A stretch of DNA of 64,000 nt, taken from contig JAYESD010000001.1 in assembly GCA_036927565.1 (NCBI GenBank), positions 16,616,001-16,680,000 on the forward strand, read 5' to 3'. Shown here one piece after another: positions 45,822 to 57,507 of the stretch. Every line of letters starts with the position of its first letter. Positions within the stretch are counted from its first letter, which is position 1. The notes under the pieces were generated by a model. That model was not told the origin of the DNA and made no database searches. It worked only from the letters and a program-made list of their open reading frames with translations. The DNA comes from Tuctoria greenei (Eukaryota; Streptophyta; Magnoliopsida; Poales; Poaceae). The position numbers were made by a program, and so were the translations under genes.

Positions 45822-46352
45822 TCAATCAAGTGGCATACCTGGCAACTCGTCTTGAAAAACATCCAAAAATTCACACACCACCGAAATCCCCTCAATTGCG
45901 GCACCGTCCATATGATTCAGCTCCAATTGCTTCAGTGCGGTTTGAGATGCTTCAAATTCTACGGTGATCCCTTCTTCATTGGTCAACTTTACCGTCTTCG
46001 TGGCACACTCAATAACTCCATTGTGCTTCCTCAACCAGTCCATACCAAGTATAATGTCCGATCCTTGAGAATCCAAAACAATGAGGTTGGCGGAGAAGTC
46101 TACCCCCCTTATTCTAAGGCTTACTTTTGGACATACTATATTTGTCCTCATCTCTCCTCTAGGAGATTTAACCAATAGAGTAAACTTCATATGAGAGATA
46201 GACAAACTATATTTGGCAACATACTTCGATGCAATGAATGAATGCGATGCTCCAGAATCAAATAACATAGTCGCGGGGTTGAAGTTGGAGAGAAACATAC
46301 CAATGACCACGTCATCTGCTTGTTGAGCAACCTCGGTAGAGACATGGTTCAC
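45822..46352 (-). pseudogene. E4 aspartic protease
   Basis: An open frame with the active site FDSGASHSF (Asp codon 46,257-46,259) and the later LDSQGSDIILGMDWL. It is continuous with the start of the RT linker (DELPGMP). It would cut the gag-pol polyprotein. A stop at 45,822 interrupts the link to RT. Confidence 0.9.
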
Positions 46353-46418
46353 ATTGCCACGAGCAAAATTCTGCTGTCCACGGTTCCCTTGTGGTTGTCC
46401 TCCATTGGGTATTGGGTT

Positions 46419-47520
46419 TCACCTTGGCGCATTGCTTCCTTTACCAAGGCCTGACTTAGGACGTTGATGCGCAAAGTGTCCAGCTTCTCCACAAGTATAG
46501 CACTTCTTAACTCCACCAGAATTATTGGGACAAGCTTGGTTTTGAACATTTGCACTAGGAAAATTAGCACGAGGCGCATAAGGCATTGGATGCCTAGGTG
46601 CTTGCATGACAGGGCGCTTCTGCACAAACTAAGTTGGGCGCGTTGCAAATCCAGGATGTTGAGCAGGCGCATAAGAGTTGAAGTAAGGCGCTTTGGGCGG
46701 CGCAAAGCGAGGGCGCACATTACTTCCTTGTTGCTGTCCTTGATATGGCGCCTTTCTCTTATTGTCTTGCTCCATCTCACGAATCTTGGTCTCAACCACA
46801 ATTGCTTTGTCCACAAGCTTCTGAAAATTTGCATAATCACAATTGAGTAGTTGCACTTGGATTTCATTGTTCAAGCCCCTCATGAACAAGTATTGTTTCC
46901 GGCTGTCCCGACTAACATCCTCAGTCGCATATCTTGAGAGTTGAGTGAACTTATTGAGATATTCACTCATGCTTGATCTTCCTTGCCTTAATTTCTCAAA
47001 TTCTTGCCTCTTTAAAATCATAACACCTTCCGGGACATAATGAGAACGGAAGTTCTCTTTGAATTCGGCCCAAGTGATTCTATCTTGGTTCTCATGAGCA
47101 TTGCATAAAGAATCCCACCAATCCGCAACTGCTCCAACTAGTTGATGAGAAGCAAATAAGGCCTTCTCCCGGTCACTGCATTGGACAATAGCAAGCTTCT
47201 TCTCCACGGACTTGAGACAATCATCCGCATCCATAGGGTCAGCAGCTTGAGCAAAGGTTGGCGGCCTAGTCCTCATAAACTCTCCCAACTGGTTATGAGG
47301 GGGTGCGTGGTGGTGGAGGCATGTGGGGCTGATTGTTGTTATTGCCAGCCTGCAGCTGTCCCATAGTTTGTATCATGGTCTGCATGAGCTGGTTTTGCAT
47401 AGCCAATAGCTGCTCAATGTTGATTGCTCCCTGAGTAGACCCTTGTCCAATGTTGTTCTGAGGCACTCCATTGTTCTCCTCCTCATCATTGCCATCCCTC
47501 TGGTTGCGAGTCCTCACCAT
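46419..47520 (-). pseudogene. E4 gag
   Basis: Starts at ATG 47,520 with a short acidic and Asn-rich leader. A frame break at about 47,290 leads to the capsid piece (47,288-46,629, WWDSLCNAHENQDRITWAEF, then SEYLNKFTQLSRYA). A TAG near 46,627 splits off the nucleocapsid (46,625-46,419). Its zinc knuckle reads CYTCGEAGHFAHQR, with the last Cys changed to Arg, so zinc binding is probably lost. Confidence 0.9.
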
Positions 47521-47768
47521 CTGGAGAAAAGCAATAGGTAAGAATTAGAAAATGTCCCCAACTATATGCATCAATGGATATGAAACTAAACAACTAACTA
47601 GCCTATGTGGACATGGCAATGCTAAAGCATCCCAAAATCATCTATTAAGCACACAAGCAAGCAATATATATAGCAAACAGCACTCCAAGCAAAACACATT
47701 GATTCCTAAGTGCTCCTATGTGCTCTAAAGTGTCCATTCTATCTAGGATGCATCCTACGGTCAACCTG

Positions 47769-47782
47769 TGGCTCTGATACCA
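47769..47782 (-). other. E4 primer-binding site
   Basis: TGGTATCAGAGCCA on the - strand, three bases after the LTR end. It is a perfect initiator-methionine tRNA complement over 14 bases. Confidence 0.93.
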
Positions 47783-47785
47783 AAT

Positions 47786-50600
47786 TTTGACGTCCGGTTC
47801 TGAAAATGAACCAAGCTAACACATATGTGTGCCTAGGATGTTCAACACACATACACGAGTTCATTCACAAAAGAGTATACAAAAAATTACCACGGGACAA
47901 GATTTAACCAAATTTTATTACACAATTCATAGTATCCTTGAATACAAACTCTAATGAATATTAATGACAAGTTCAACTAATGCAGCGGAAATACTCTAAT
48001 TAAGCAAACTAAACGGCTAGGCATCATAAGCGATAGGGTATAGCGCAGCTACAATCAACACCATAGGCAAGCTGACGGTAGACACGGCCTAAAACTCCAC
48101 ATTATCGCCATTAAACTCCCAATCCTGACCTGCAACTGTTGGGGGGGGGGGGTTGCAAGAGTGAGTACATGTCGTACTCAGCAAGTGTGGAAAGTATGAC
48201 ATGTGGCTGATTCAAATGACGACAATAATAATGGTTGAGTGCTGAAAAGTACATTAAAACCGTTTGGAAAAGCAATGTATTACATGTATGTGAAGTAATC
48301 CCATCATAAACCATAATTAATAACATAGCACCAATCCATATTCCATATCCATCATCATATACCAATATCCATATTCAATACCAGAATTCAATTCAGAACC
48401 ATCCATAACCATAATTACAACCATAACCATTACAAAATACCATCCCAATAACCATCTCAACATCAAATTCCCTCTGATCATGGAAGTTGTCCAGGTGCTC
48501 ATAACCGGGAGCATGGCTATCATGATAGTTTTGTTAGACTCTGCAGAGTTTGTACCACTTCACCCACGTGTTTGTGATTTCATCACCCGTCGGCGACTAA
48601 AGAACCTCCCTTATGCCAATTACACTTCCTTTGGTGTATGTCCAAGAGATCACAAAATAGCCTTTACAAAGGGATTACTAGCCTATTTAGACCCTAATGA
48701 GATTTCACTGGTGGCGATGTCTCCCACTGAGCACATCTTCAACCAAGGGCCCCCTCTTGAGCCATTCGGATCCCAGGGTAGTCCCACCAATCATCAAAAA
48801 ATCCAATCCGACTACCCCTTCCCCGAGCATCCGCAATGGTCCAAACAGCACTAGCAAAGCCCTAATTAATCAGCTACACTGCACCCATACTTGGCCTCGT
48901 GGTGCCACTGTAGTCCTAGCTTATTATCGCATGAACCGGTCCTTAGATCTAAAGCAAGCAAACCACCATGACATCAAACCCATCCACATACCAGGCTGGC
49001 TTAGATCACCCATTATCATATCATATTATCCAATTCATGTTAATCATAATCTCATCCATGCATAATTAAATTGAGTGGTATAGTTGGTTTCCCATCCTAG
49101 TTGATTAAGCAAAGCAAAAGGTAAAAAGCCCATCCCAACTCCCTACCATAATTCCAGGTGACAAGGGTGGTTAAACAATTATAGTAAACTTCTTACCATA
49201 GGATTTCCCATCAAATGGACACAACATGCAGTTTTGCAAACAAAACATTTATTTTAAAACAGGATCAATATGCTTCAAGGACACTTGCCTTGCTCTTTCT
49301 ATTGATTAGGGTCAAAGCCTTCAAACTCTTGGTGCCGGAGATCCTCCGTGGCACTCTCTAGCGCAAATCCGTCTAATCCACACAATAAACATACAAGACA
49401 AGAAACACAATCAAAGAGTGCACAAATATTACTCAATATGACATGACATGCATGATTAATGCAAATGCAAGATAGAACTTGTTAATAGATTGCTTTTAAT
49501 GATCACTAGATAGTTCTAATAGCTTTTAACAAGTTTATACAGGTTTGGATGTGATTAGATCTCATTTTAGAATCAACTCGACACAATTTAACCAGGAAGA
49601 TCGGACTAGTCCGCTAGGGACCGGACAAGTCCGCACTTCGCAGAACTATCGAACTAGGGTTTTCTAGATCGACATAAATTTGGAGATTAGGGGTCGAATT
49701 CACGTAAGGAAAATAGAATAGAAGGTATACCAGGTGTTTAGAACTCCAATGAATCAAGAAACTTGGAGGTAACACTCGGATCTTGATGATCTAGGGTTGG
49801 TGATGAACTTGGAGATGAATTGGTGATGAAGAACGAAAGCTTGGTGGAGATCTCGATCCTCCTTCATTTCCTCCTCTTCTTCTTGCTTGGGATCTTCTCC
49901 TCCCTCCTTGGTGGTGGCTCTCCACGAACTAGGGTTTGGGTGAGGTGGAAATGTGGAAAATAGATGTCAAGCCAAGGGGTGGGGTTTTTTATATAGAGGT
50001 GGAGGCTAGGGTTAGATGGATTTCGAGTTTGAGAGGAGTAGAGGCCGGTTTAGAGTCCCACATGGGCTCTAAAAGAGTTAGACACGATGTCCCTAGGCCC
50101 ACTTAATGTGAAACCAAAGAAACAAGTCGTAAAACAAAAGATCAACTTGGAGTCGCGAAATATCGGACAAGTCCGGAAAGGACCGAACTAGTACGAAGTT
50201 GTTTAGAGAGAAAATCGGACAAGTCTAGCCTAAAATTGGACAAGTCTGACTTTAGTCAGAGAGGAAATCGGACAAGTCTGCTGGAACACCGAACTAGTCC
50301 GGAAAAGTCCACGGACTTAGCAATTTTTCAAGGATTCATGGAATATCGGACTTGTCCGCACAAAATCGGACAAGTACGCAGCAAAAATGGACAAGTCCGT
50401 TTTTAGTTAGAGAGAAATCGGACAAGTCCTCAGTAAAATCGGACTAGTCCGCACTTTCCTGCATTTTAAGTGCGGTTTTGTTCCAAATCAATTTTAAATG
50501 CTCCAAATCAATTTTAAACTCGTTCCTCTTGTTGTGGGTTAATGTTAAACATGTATATGAGTGTATGCAAGGCATGATGCATGAAAATGAGGGTGTTACA
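47786..50600 (-). repeat. E4 5' LTR
   Basis: Pairs with 40,522-43,344 over the whole length. The inner end is slightly mutated (TTTTGACG for TGTGACG). The TATA box is near 49,990 on the - strand. A poly-G run at 48,141-48,152 is 12 bases here but 7 in the other LTR (near 40,878), which shows slippage after insertion. Confidence 0.94.
49600..50455. repeat. CGGAC(A/T)AGTCCG palindromes in the E4 5' LTR
   Basis: The same series as in the 3' LTR (near 49,602, 49,621, 50,163, 50,267, 50,345, 50,365, 50,427 and 50,441). The degenerate positions differ from those in the other LTR, so decay came after insertion. Confidence 0.85.
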
Positions 50601-50605
50601 GTCCC

Positions 50606-51252
50606 ACAAGGCGTCATGATCCTAAAGAGGCAGGAATTTGAGAACCTAAGGCAGAAAAAGTCATTGAATCAAAGTATGTTGCCAAGTATAGTTTGCCCAT
50701 ATCTCATATGAAGTATACCTTGTTGGTTAAGTCTCCTGGAGGGGAGATGAGGACGAATATAGTATGTACAAAAGTAAGCCTTAGAATAAGGGGGTAGACT
50801 TCTTTGCCAACCTTGTTGTTTTGGATTCGCAAGGATTGGACATAATACTTGGTATGGACTGGTTAAGGAAGCATAAGGGGATAATTCAATGTGCCACAAA
50901 GACAGTGATTTTGACAAATGAAGAAAGGGTCAGCATAGAATTTGAAGCATCTCAACACACACCAAAGCAAGTGGAGCTGAATCAAATGGATGGTGCAGCG
51001 ATTGGGGAGATTCCGGTGGTGTGCGAGTTTCTAGATGTGTTTCCAGATGAGTTGCCAAGTATGCCGCCTGATTGAGACATAGAGTTTGTTATTGAATTAA
51101 TACCTGGAACTGCACCTATAGCTAAGAGGCCATATAGGATGCCTCCTATGGAAGTAGCAGAGCTCAAGAGGCAAATTCAAGAGCAGCTAGAGAAGGGTTT
51201 CATTCGCCCAAGGTCTTCGCCTTGGGGAGCACTAGTGCTATTCGTGGATGAA
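50606..51252 (+). pseudogene. E3 gag-protease-RT continuation with internal deletion
   Basis: Picks up E3 gag right after the E4 duplication (QGVMILKRQEFENLRQ). At about 50,655 it jumps into protease (SKYVAKYSL). The join removes about 0.75 kb relative to E4, including the zinc knuckle and the DSG active site. LGMDWLRKHKG is open at 50,821-51,075, followed by a TGA. The RT N-terminus (KGFIRP, SSPWGA, LFVD) ends at the SIRE LTR. Confidence 0.88.
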
Positions 51253-52809
51253 TGTGGCCTAGAGCGGGGGTGAATAGACTTTGAAAAATTTGTGCACACT
51301 TAATCAAACAGTGAAAAACTTGATTGACCATACTTGTCCGGTTTTGTGGGCGGACTTGTCCGGTGTGCCTAGTGTATGCCGATTTGATTAAGTATCTAAA
51401 CAGGATTTAAATTCTTTTAAGCGGCAAAAATGTAAAGAGCAGATAAGATTACTTGAATTTACAATCTATGTCATGAAGTTGTACGTGAAAAACAATTTTC
51501 AATTGAAGTTGTGATATTGATCAACTATGTGCCCTAACAAAGACGCAAAAGTAAAGAAGCACACGAGACACCGACTTTTACCGAGGTTCAATCTCACCAA
51601 AGAGATCTACTCCACGTTGAGGAAGCCCACACAAAGCTGGGTCTCTTCAAACCATTTCCCTCTTCAAGTCACCACACAAGGCTGACTTGAATCCACTATC
51701 ACGGGCAATCACCGAGTTTATGAGGCAACCTCACACGTTGAGGGCTCCCACAAAAATTACAACGAATAGATGACTAAATACACTCAAAAAAAATTACAAG
51801 AGAGAGTACGAGTGTAAAGAGATCAAATCCCAAGAGCTCACAACGTGTAGACGACAATATCTGAATCCCAAATCTAAGTATTCAAATGGTTTTCACCTTT
51901 TTGGACTTTAGATGCGTGGGGAGATGTGTTTTGGGGCTCTTGGGATAGGTGGCGGCGCTAGGGTTTTTGATTTTGACAGTAGGAATCAAAAAGTTATCAT
52001 TGTGGGGCCGTGGATCTCCTATTTATAGGGTTTCTAAAAAGTTACCATTAGAAATCCCGATGACCGAAATAGTCCGTACTGGGTACCGAACTTGTCCGGT
52101 GTGCTGTGTAGAAGACGGCGTGGAATGCAGCACACTAAAAACCCTAATTGTGTGAGGTAGAGCGGACTAATCCGGTGTATGTCCGGACTTGTTTGGTGCT
52201 AGTGTAATTCAGCTCCAGAGAGTTGAACGAACGAGTTCGATCCGAGAACAGACTTGTCCGATGCTATGTGTAATTGGACTCCAGAGAGTTCAACTGACTG
52301 GTCCTGTCCCATGGACGGACTTGTCCAGAGTGCACTGAACAGAATTTACAGAGACTTGAATGGACTAGTCCGATCCATGATCGGACTAGTCCGATGCACT
52401 ATGTTATTAGATTCCAGAAAGGTTAACGGACTAGTCCGGTCTATAGACGGACTAGTCGGTGCACATTGTATTTGGACAACAGAGAGTTAAATGGACTAGT
52501 CCGGTCCATGAACGGACTAGTCCAGTGCTTAGTGAGTTTTTAGGTGTTTTTAAGCCCGTACCCCTACGCAAAGACTTGAGCGCTTAGGATGTGTCTCTCA
52601 CACACATCCTATACATTTAAATCTACTTTGCGCTTCAGTTGACATTTGGGATTTTCTCTTTTGTACACCACTTCATTTTCACCTTTTTGAGTGCACCCAA
52701 CTATCTCATTTTGTTGATCCTGCAGTCATCTTAATAAATTCATTAGGATATCATTTGCTTGTCATCAATCGTCCAAAACCCACAAGGGATTGCCTAGATG
52801 CACTTTCAA
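51253..52809 (-). repeat. SIRE-type 3' LTR
   Basis: About 1.56 kb. The start is clear from family sequence. The end is set within a few bases because no second copy is present. The cctagagcgggggtgaatag stretch near 51,258 is the common SIRE LTR end. The LTR is full of CGGACTAGTCCG-like palindromes. Confidence 0.75.
51335..52530. repeat. CGGAC(T/A)(A/T)GTCCG palindromes in the SIRE LTR
   Basis: Fourteen or so copies, for example near 51,350, 52,150, 52,185, 52,254, 52,314, 52,364, 52,382, 52,429, 52,448, 52,496 and 52,512. They often come in pairs about 19-21 bp apart, as in the gypsy LTRs. Confidence 0.85.
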
Positions 52810-53185
52810 TCTCCCACTTTTTGGTGATTGATGACAACCAATTGAGATTTCACAATTAAGAGTAAAATTTTGATTTTCATAAAGTGTGCATATATGAGAA
52901 TAATGAATAATCACAAAAAGATTCTCACATCAATGCACTCTTTATGGTGGGGTGCCTAACATGTGTGTGGTCAACAGATGTGATGGGCAATATAAGCATT
53001 TGACAGTCATTGCAATAATCATCACATTAACATTAACTAAGCATCACACATTGAAATAAATTACAATAGATTGAAAATGAGTACATGTCCTTGATCACAG
53101 GTCCTCAATGGCTTATCCTAGACAACTAGTCTCAATCTCTCCCTCTTTGGCATCAAGGCACCAAAAAGGGAAAAATTGAGTGGAA

Positions 53186-53600
53186 TCACTCATCGTCACT
53201 GCCTCTCTCACTCTCAGTCCTCTCTTCATCTTCTTCTTCATATTCAGGTGCTTGAGGAGGAGGAGGAGTAGAGGTACCAGCCTGTCCAAATGAGGCCAAA
53301 TCTTGCTCAGTTAGAGGAGGCAGTTCAGTAAAATCTTCTTTTGAGTCCTCTGAAATCTGAAGTGACCCCACTGGCTCCATCTCTAGCTTGTCACAAATGG
53401 CTTTGATGTTGGCCTTTACATATATTTGATGCTTCTTCCTGGCCAGACTTTCCTTGTTCTGCTTGATTTCCATTTTGCAATAAGAGGAAAAGATGGATGA
53501 TAGTATCTTCAGCACTCCACTGGATGACTCTCTAGGAGGTGGAGGAGCAGGAGCAACAACCTCATTTCTTGTTCCCTCTTGAGCCTTCTTGGATCTTCGT
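53186..53600 (-). pseudogene. SIRE-type 3' ORF with acidic tail, partial
   Basis: A continuous frame from the CRM border (53,600) to a stop at 53,186, followed by the 3' LTR about 375 bp on. It shows a Pro-rich segment, a basic helix-like stretch with Lys and Arg (about 53,400-53,460) and a strongly acidic end of E and D. Its position after pol fits the extra or envelope-like ORF of SIRE elements, but no transmembrane segment is visible in this part. Role unknown. Confidence 0.5.
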
Positions 53601-54462
53601 TGATGAGAACATAACAATAGCGGAGACGGACATTGAACTGCAAGGACCGATCACAAGAGCACGAGCACGATTATTAAATTAGCAGGTGAACTCGTTTCTA
53701 ACTTCCTTTGCATGTGAGTTTGAGAATAGACTGCTATGTGATGATTTAATTGTTATTAGTAACAATGGAGAAGATCAAAAAGTGAAGGGAAGAGGCCTTG
53801 GGAACGTGGAGAACCTGTTGGGACGTCCACAAGTTGATGGAATCAGTTTACAACTCGGACTAGAGTTCAACTTGGAGTCCAGGAGGAGTCTACCTTAAAA
53901 CGGACGCCCAGGATGCATACAGAATCCATTTTCAACGTTTGACATATGCACGTAAATAGGAGAAGATAAACTTTCCAATGGATCTGGTCCCACCTCAAAA
54001 TTCCTCAGAGTCATTTGGACACATCAAAACAAGTCGAGTCCAGATTTCTGTCCGGTGCTGCGCCACCGAATCGGGCCTTTGGGCCTTGTATTCCATATGA
54101 GTCCATTAGGGACGCGTCTAAGCGTGTTTTGGCCGAACCCTAGCCTTTAAATACTGCAGCCGCCAGTCATATTCGGTGGGTTTTTCTTAGATCAATAATA
54201 TCGCCGTTCTACGGTTTGTGAGACCCCAACTTCATGATTTCAGATCGTGTCTTCGATGTTCTTGCTTGTGTTCTCGGTTGCAGTTGCAGGGATTAGCCTT
54301 CTTCGCAAGGTCAAGCATGTGCAGCACAGTTGATAACCAACGGAGCAGTGGTGTAGCTATTGCAGGGGTACTCGAACTGCTCGAGTGCCGTGGATCATCA
54401 ACGTCGAGTTCTTCAACTAAATCGACTTACCTTTCGGAAGATCGGGCCTAAACTACTCATCA
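53601..54462 (+). repeat. CRM-type 5' LTR
   Basis: 862 bp, limited by the TGATGAGAAC start and the primer-binding site three bases after the end. TTTAAATA at 54,146 is a possible TATA box. No second copy is in the window. Confidence 0.8.
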
Positions 54463-54464
54463 AT

Positions 54465-54475
54465 TGGTATCAGAT
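54465..54475 (+). other. CRM-type primer-binding site
   Basis: TGGTATCAGAT directly after the LTR matches the initiator-methionine tRNA complement for ten bases. A leader of about 1.25 kb without clear ORFs follows, up to gag at 55,729. Confidence 0.82.
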
Positions 54476-55728
54476 TTCCAAGTTGCCCGTGAGGTATCTT
54501 TGTTTTCCTTACATTATATCGGTTTTGTTTCGTACCTACAGTCCACAGAAAAGCCACAAAAAAAAAATTAAACCGTTTTTACCGCTTCCTAGACTATAGT
54601 GCTTGCAGTTTCGTTTTTCAGTTTGCATTGTTGAGTTTGCATTCGTGTGGTCGAGTCTTGTTGCTTGTTTAGCTTTGTGTTTTGGGTCCTAGTTATCGTT
54701 TTTCGTCCTTGTTTTCTTGTTGTTCGATACCTATTGCACAATACCTAAACAACAAACCAATCCACCACGTTTATCGGTTTGCCCTAGCTAGCCGCCTTGC
54801 GTGAACTCCTGCATTGCCAGCCCTAGATTAGGTTACAAATCTTTGTGCCACTCATCCTTGAATCATCACACACTACCCCATTAGTTGCTGTGCAAATTCC
54901 CGGTTGTTTTCATATCCGATTGCGAGTTCTGTTCTCAAACCGAGTTGGAATCAACATCCAAAAACCGTAACTCGGACAACCTACCTTAAAACGGCCATAA
55001 CTTTTGCATACGAACTCAAAATCGTGCTTTTTTTTTTTCAAATTGATCTACGTGAAATTTTGCATCTGGTTTCCCGCCGCTTTTCCACGTTCGGCGAAAA
55101 TTAGATTGCCCAAATTCCCCTTGGAAGATAGGCTATCCCACCTCTGAAGTTTCAACACGAATTTTGATCTTCTTGATTTTCTATAGGCCGTATGTTACAT
55201 TCAATTGAGCTACAAATTTGTGTGCTTCATATTTTTGTGCTCCTGAGTAAGGAAAAAATATCAAAAAAATATTACAAAAAAGGAAAAAATTGTGAAGAGC
55301 ACACATATTAAGGTAGTTGGCCTATACTACTTGTGTTGTGATTGTTGGTTATATTATTCTGTCTTCATTTTACCTTGCTACTTACTTGTGTTGTGCTAGG
55401 CCCTAGAGCACTTGGTTGACCAGCAATAATTTCCTACATTGATAACTTATTCAACTTTGTTTACATGTTAACGATTTTCTACTTATTAGCCACCATATTG
55501 GCCATCCAAGCTCTACCTTTCTCTTGAGCATAACAGGTACCTTTGCAATCACCCCATGCTTCGTTGGTTCATCTCACCATCCACACCACCTGTTGTGTCG
55601 GTAAGAGCACTTGTAAGAACGTGGTAAGACGCTTGAGCGAGAGAGATTGTTTTCTTCCACCTTTCACATTGTCACTGTAGGTTATAGGGATATAACATAT
55701 TTTTGTTGTCTTTTGTTTCCTACTAACA

Positions 55729-56826
55729 ATGGCAGGAGAAGGCAATGATGACAAATGTGTTCAATATGCTGAGTTACGTGATATGATGAAGATCATGACA
55801 GATATGTTCGCCAAATACAACGCATCAACGGAGGAGTCATTGGCGAACTTGACTTGCCAACTTGATGACCTTGCTCTTCGGATAAATACTTTTGAGGCTC
55901 GGTTGTCTCTCGCTGGAAGACATGAAGACAATGCTTTTGATGATATGGAAGATCACAACAATCAGCCAAGACTACCACTGTATCGTCGAGGTATGGGAGG
56001 TAATAATCATCATAATAATTATAATCGTCCTCCTGATGATCCTTTTGCTAAAGTGAAATTTACTATACCCTCTTTTTGTGGTGCTTATGATGCTAAGGCT
56101 TATCTTGATTGGGAGATGATAGTAGAGCAAAAATTTAATGCCCATTTTGTTCCTGAACAACATAGAGTTTGTCAAGCCACTAGTGACTTTAATGACTTTG
56201 CTATCATATGGTGAAATTAACTTGTTAAAAGTAGAACTGATCCTCCAACATGGGATAGATTAAAGTAAGCTATGAGTGTTCGATTTGTTCCTCCATCTTT
56301 TCAGAGAGACCTTTGCAAAAAATTGCAGCACTTAGACCAAAGTAACATGTCCGTAGAGGAGTATTATCAAGAGTTACAAAAGGGTATGCTGCGTTGTGGG
56401 GTAGTAGAGGACATGGATGATAAAATAGCTTGTTTTTATGGGGGGTTGAGGCGTGAAATTCAGGACATTGTTGATTACAAGGAATATGATACTATTAACA
56501 TATTGTTTTAGCTTGCTATGTTGGCAGAAAAAGAATTGCAGGGCCGACAACAACAACAACAATGCACGAGGAGCAACTTCACGCCGCGTTCGACGTCTAC
56601 ACCATCCAAAACAGCACCATCTTCAACCACCCGTGCAGCGACTACACCATCCAATGGCGGCCAATGAACTACAACTGCTGCTCCACCTTCTTGCGTGCCA
56701 GATGGCAGCAAGGCGACATCATTCAAGCCTTCGTCGTCCACTCCTTGTATGAGTCGTACTTCCGACATTAAGTGTCACTGCTGCCAGGGACTTGGTCATA
56801 TGATGAGAGATTGCCCGAGCAAATGA
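55729..56826 (+). pseudogene. CRM-type gag
   Basis: One frame from ATG 55,729. Capsid blocks are FAKVKFTIPSF, YLDWEMIVEQKFNAHFVPEQHRV and QRDLCKKLQHLDQ. In-frame stops fall at 56,212, 56,218, about 56,266, 56,509 and about 56,667. A Gln/Pro/Thr-rich linker leads to an intact CCHC knuckle (CHCCQGLGHMMRDC, 56,773-56,814). The gag frame ends at TGA 56,824. Confidence 0.88.
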
Positions 56827-57045
56827 GCATATATAGCACATGACAATGGAAAATATGATAGTACTTTGGATGTTCAAGAAGAATATTCTCTTGCTACTGA
56901 CTTTATAGATCCAAATGACGAACACACTGAAGCAGAGGTACTTGGTACAACAGCGATAGAGAACTATAGGAGCATCATTGTGCAGTGTGCCTTGAGCTCC
57001 AAAGTGGAGGCCGACGACAAGCTACAATGACACAACCTCTTCCAC

Positions 57046-57429
57046 ATGTTTCTCGTCGTCAAGGACTGCCGTGTACATACTATAATTAATGGAGGTAGCT
57101 GCAATAACTTGGTGAACACAGACGTCGTCAAGAAACTTGGTTTGACAACAAGAGCATACCCTCATCCATACCACATTCAATGGTTCAACAATAGCGGTAA
57201 GGTTCGAGTAACACAAACAGCGAGAATACATTTTTCAATTGGTTCTTACCATGATTTTGCTGATTTTGATGTCGTGCCTATGGATGCTTGTTCTCTTTCA
57301 TTGGGTCGTCCTTGGGAATTTGATACAGATGCTATTCATCATGGTAGAACTAATAAATATACTCTCATGCATAAAAGAAAGAAAATCACTTTTCTCCCCA
57401 TGGCTCCTGCTGAAATTGTGTATTTTTAG
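57046..57429 (+). pseudogene. CRM-type protease, catalytic Asp lost
   Basis: The active site reads IINGGSCNN, where relatives have Asp. Codon 57,088-57,090 is AAT in place of GAT. The fold continues with IQWFNNSGKVRVT and the later LGRPWEFD. The frame is open to a stop at 57,427. Such a copy could not process its polyprotein. Confidence 0.87.
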
Positions 57430-57507
57430 AAGAGTAAAATTTATGATGGCAAAGCAACAAAACTAGAATATGAAAAACAGCAAGTCATTAAGTTAAAATC
57501 ACCATCG

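Larger units (their letters stand above)
40522..50600 (-). mobile_element. E4: complete-ended Ty3/gypsy chromovirus inserted in E3
   Basis: The target duplication GTCCC at 40,517-40,521 and 50,601-50,605 proves a single insertion into E3 gag. LTRs are 2,823 and 2,815 bp, and the internal part is 4.44 kb. Gene order on the - strand is gag, protease, RT, RNase H, integrase, chromodomain. The LTRs differ by 16 of 262 sites in a middle sample (about 6%). Both termini are present, but the coding region has stops and a deletion in integrase, so it is not autonomous. Confidence 0.95.
37026..51252 (+). mobile_element. E3: Ty3/gypsy chromovirus, interrupted and truncated
   Basis: 5' LTR 37,026-39,767, primer-binding site at 39,771, gag from 40,049. 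E4 is inserted in gag at 40,522-50,600. E3 then resumes at 50,606 and runs through a shortened gag-protease join into early RT, where a SIRE-type LTR cuts it at about 51,253. The rest of pol and the 3' LTR are missing. Family traits match E4, which is nested in it in reverse. Confidence 0.9.
51253..53600 (-). mobile_element. SIRE-type Ty1/copia fragment (3' LTR and 3' internal part)
   Basis: On the - strand the LTR begins TTGAAAGTGCATCTAGGC at 52,809 and ends ...GGCCACA at about 51,253. Upstream of it are the polypurine-like agtgggag and the segments tttttggtgcc and gatgccaaagaggg typical of SIRE/Maximus elements. An ORF lies further upstream (53,600-53,186). The element is cut at 53,600 by the CRM-type insertion and never resumes. 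Confidence 0.8.
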
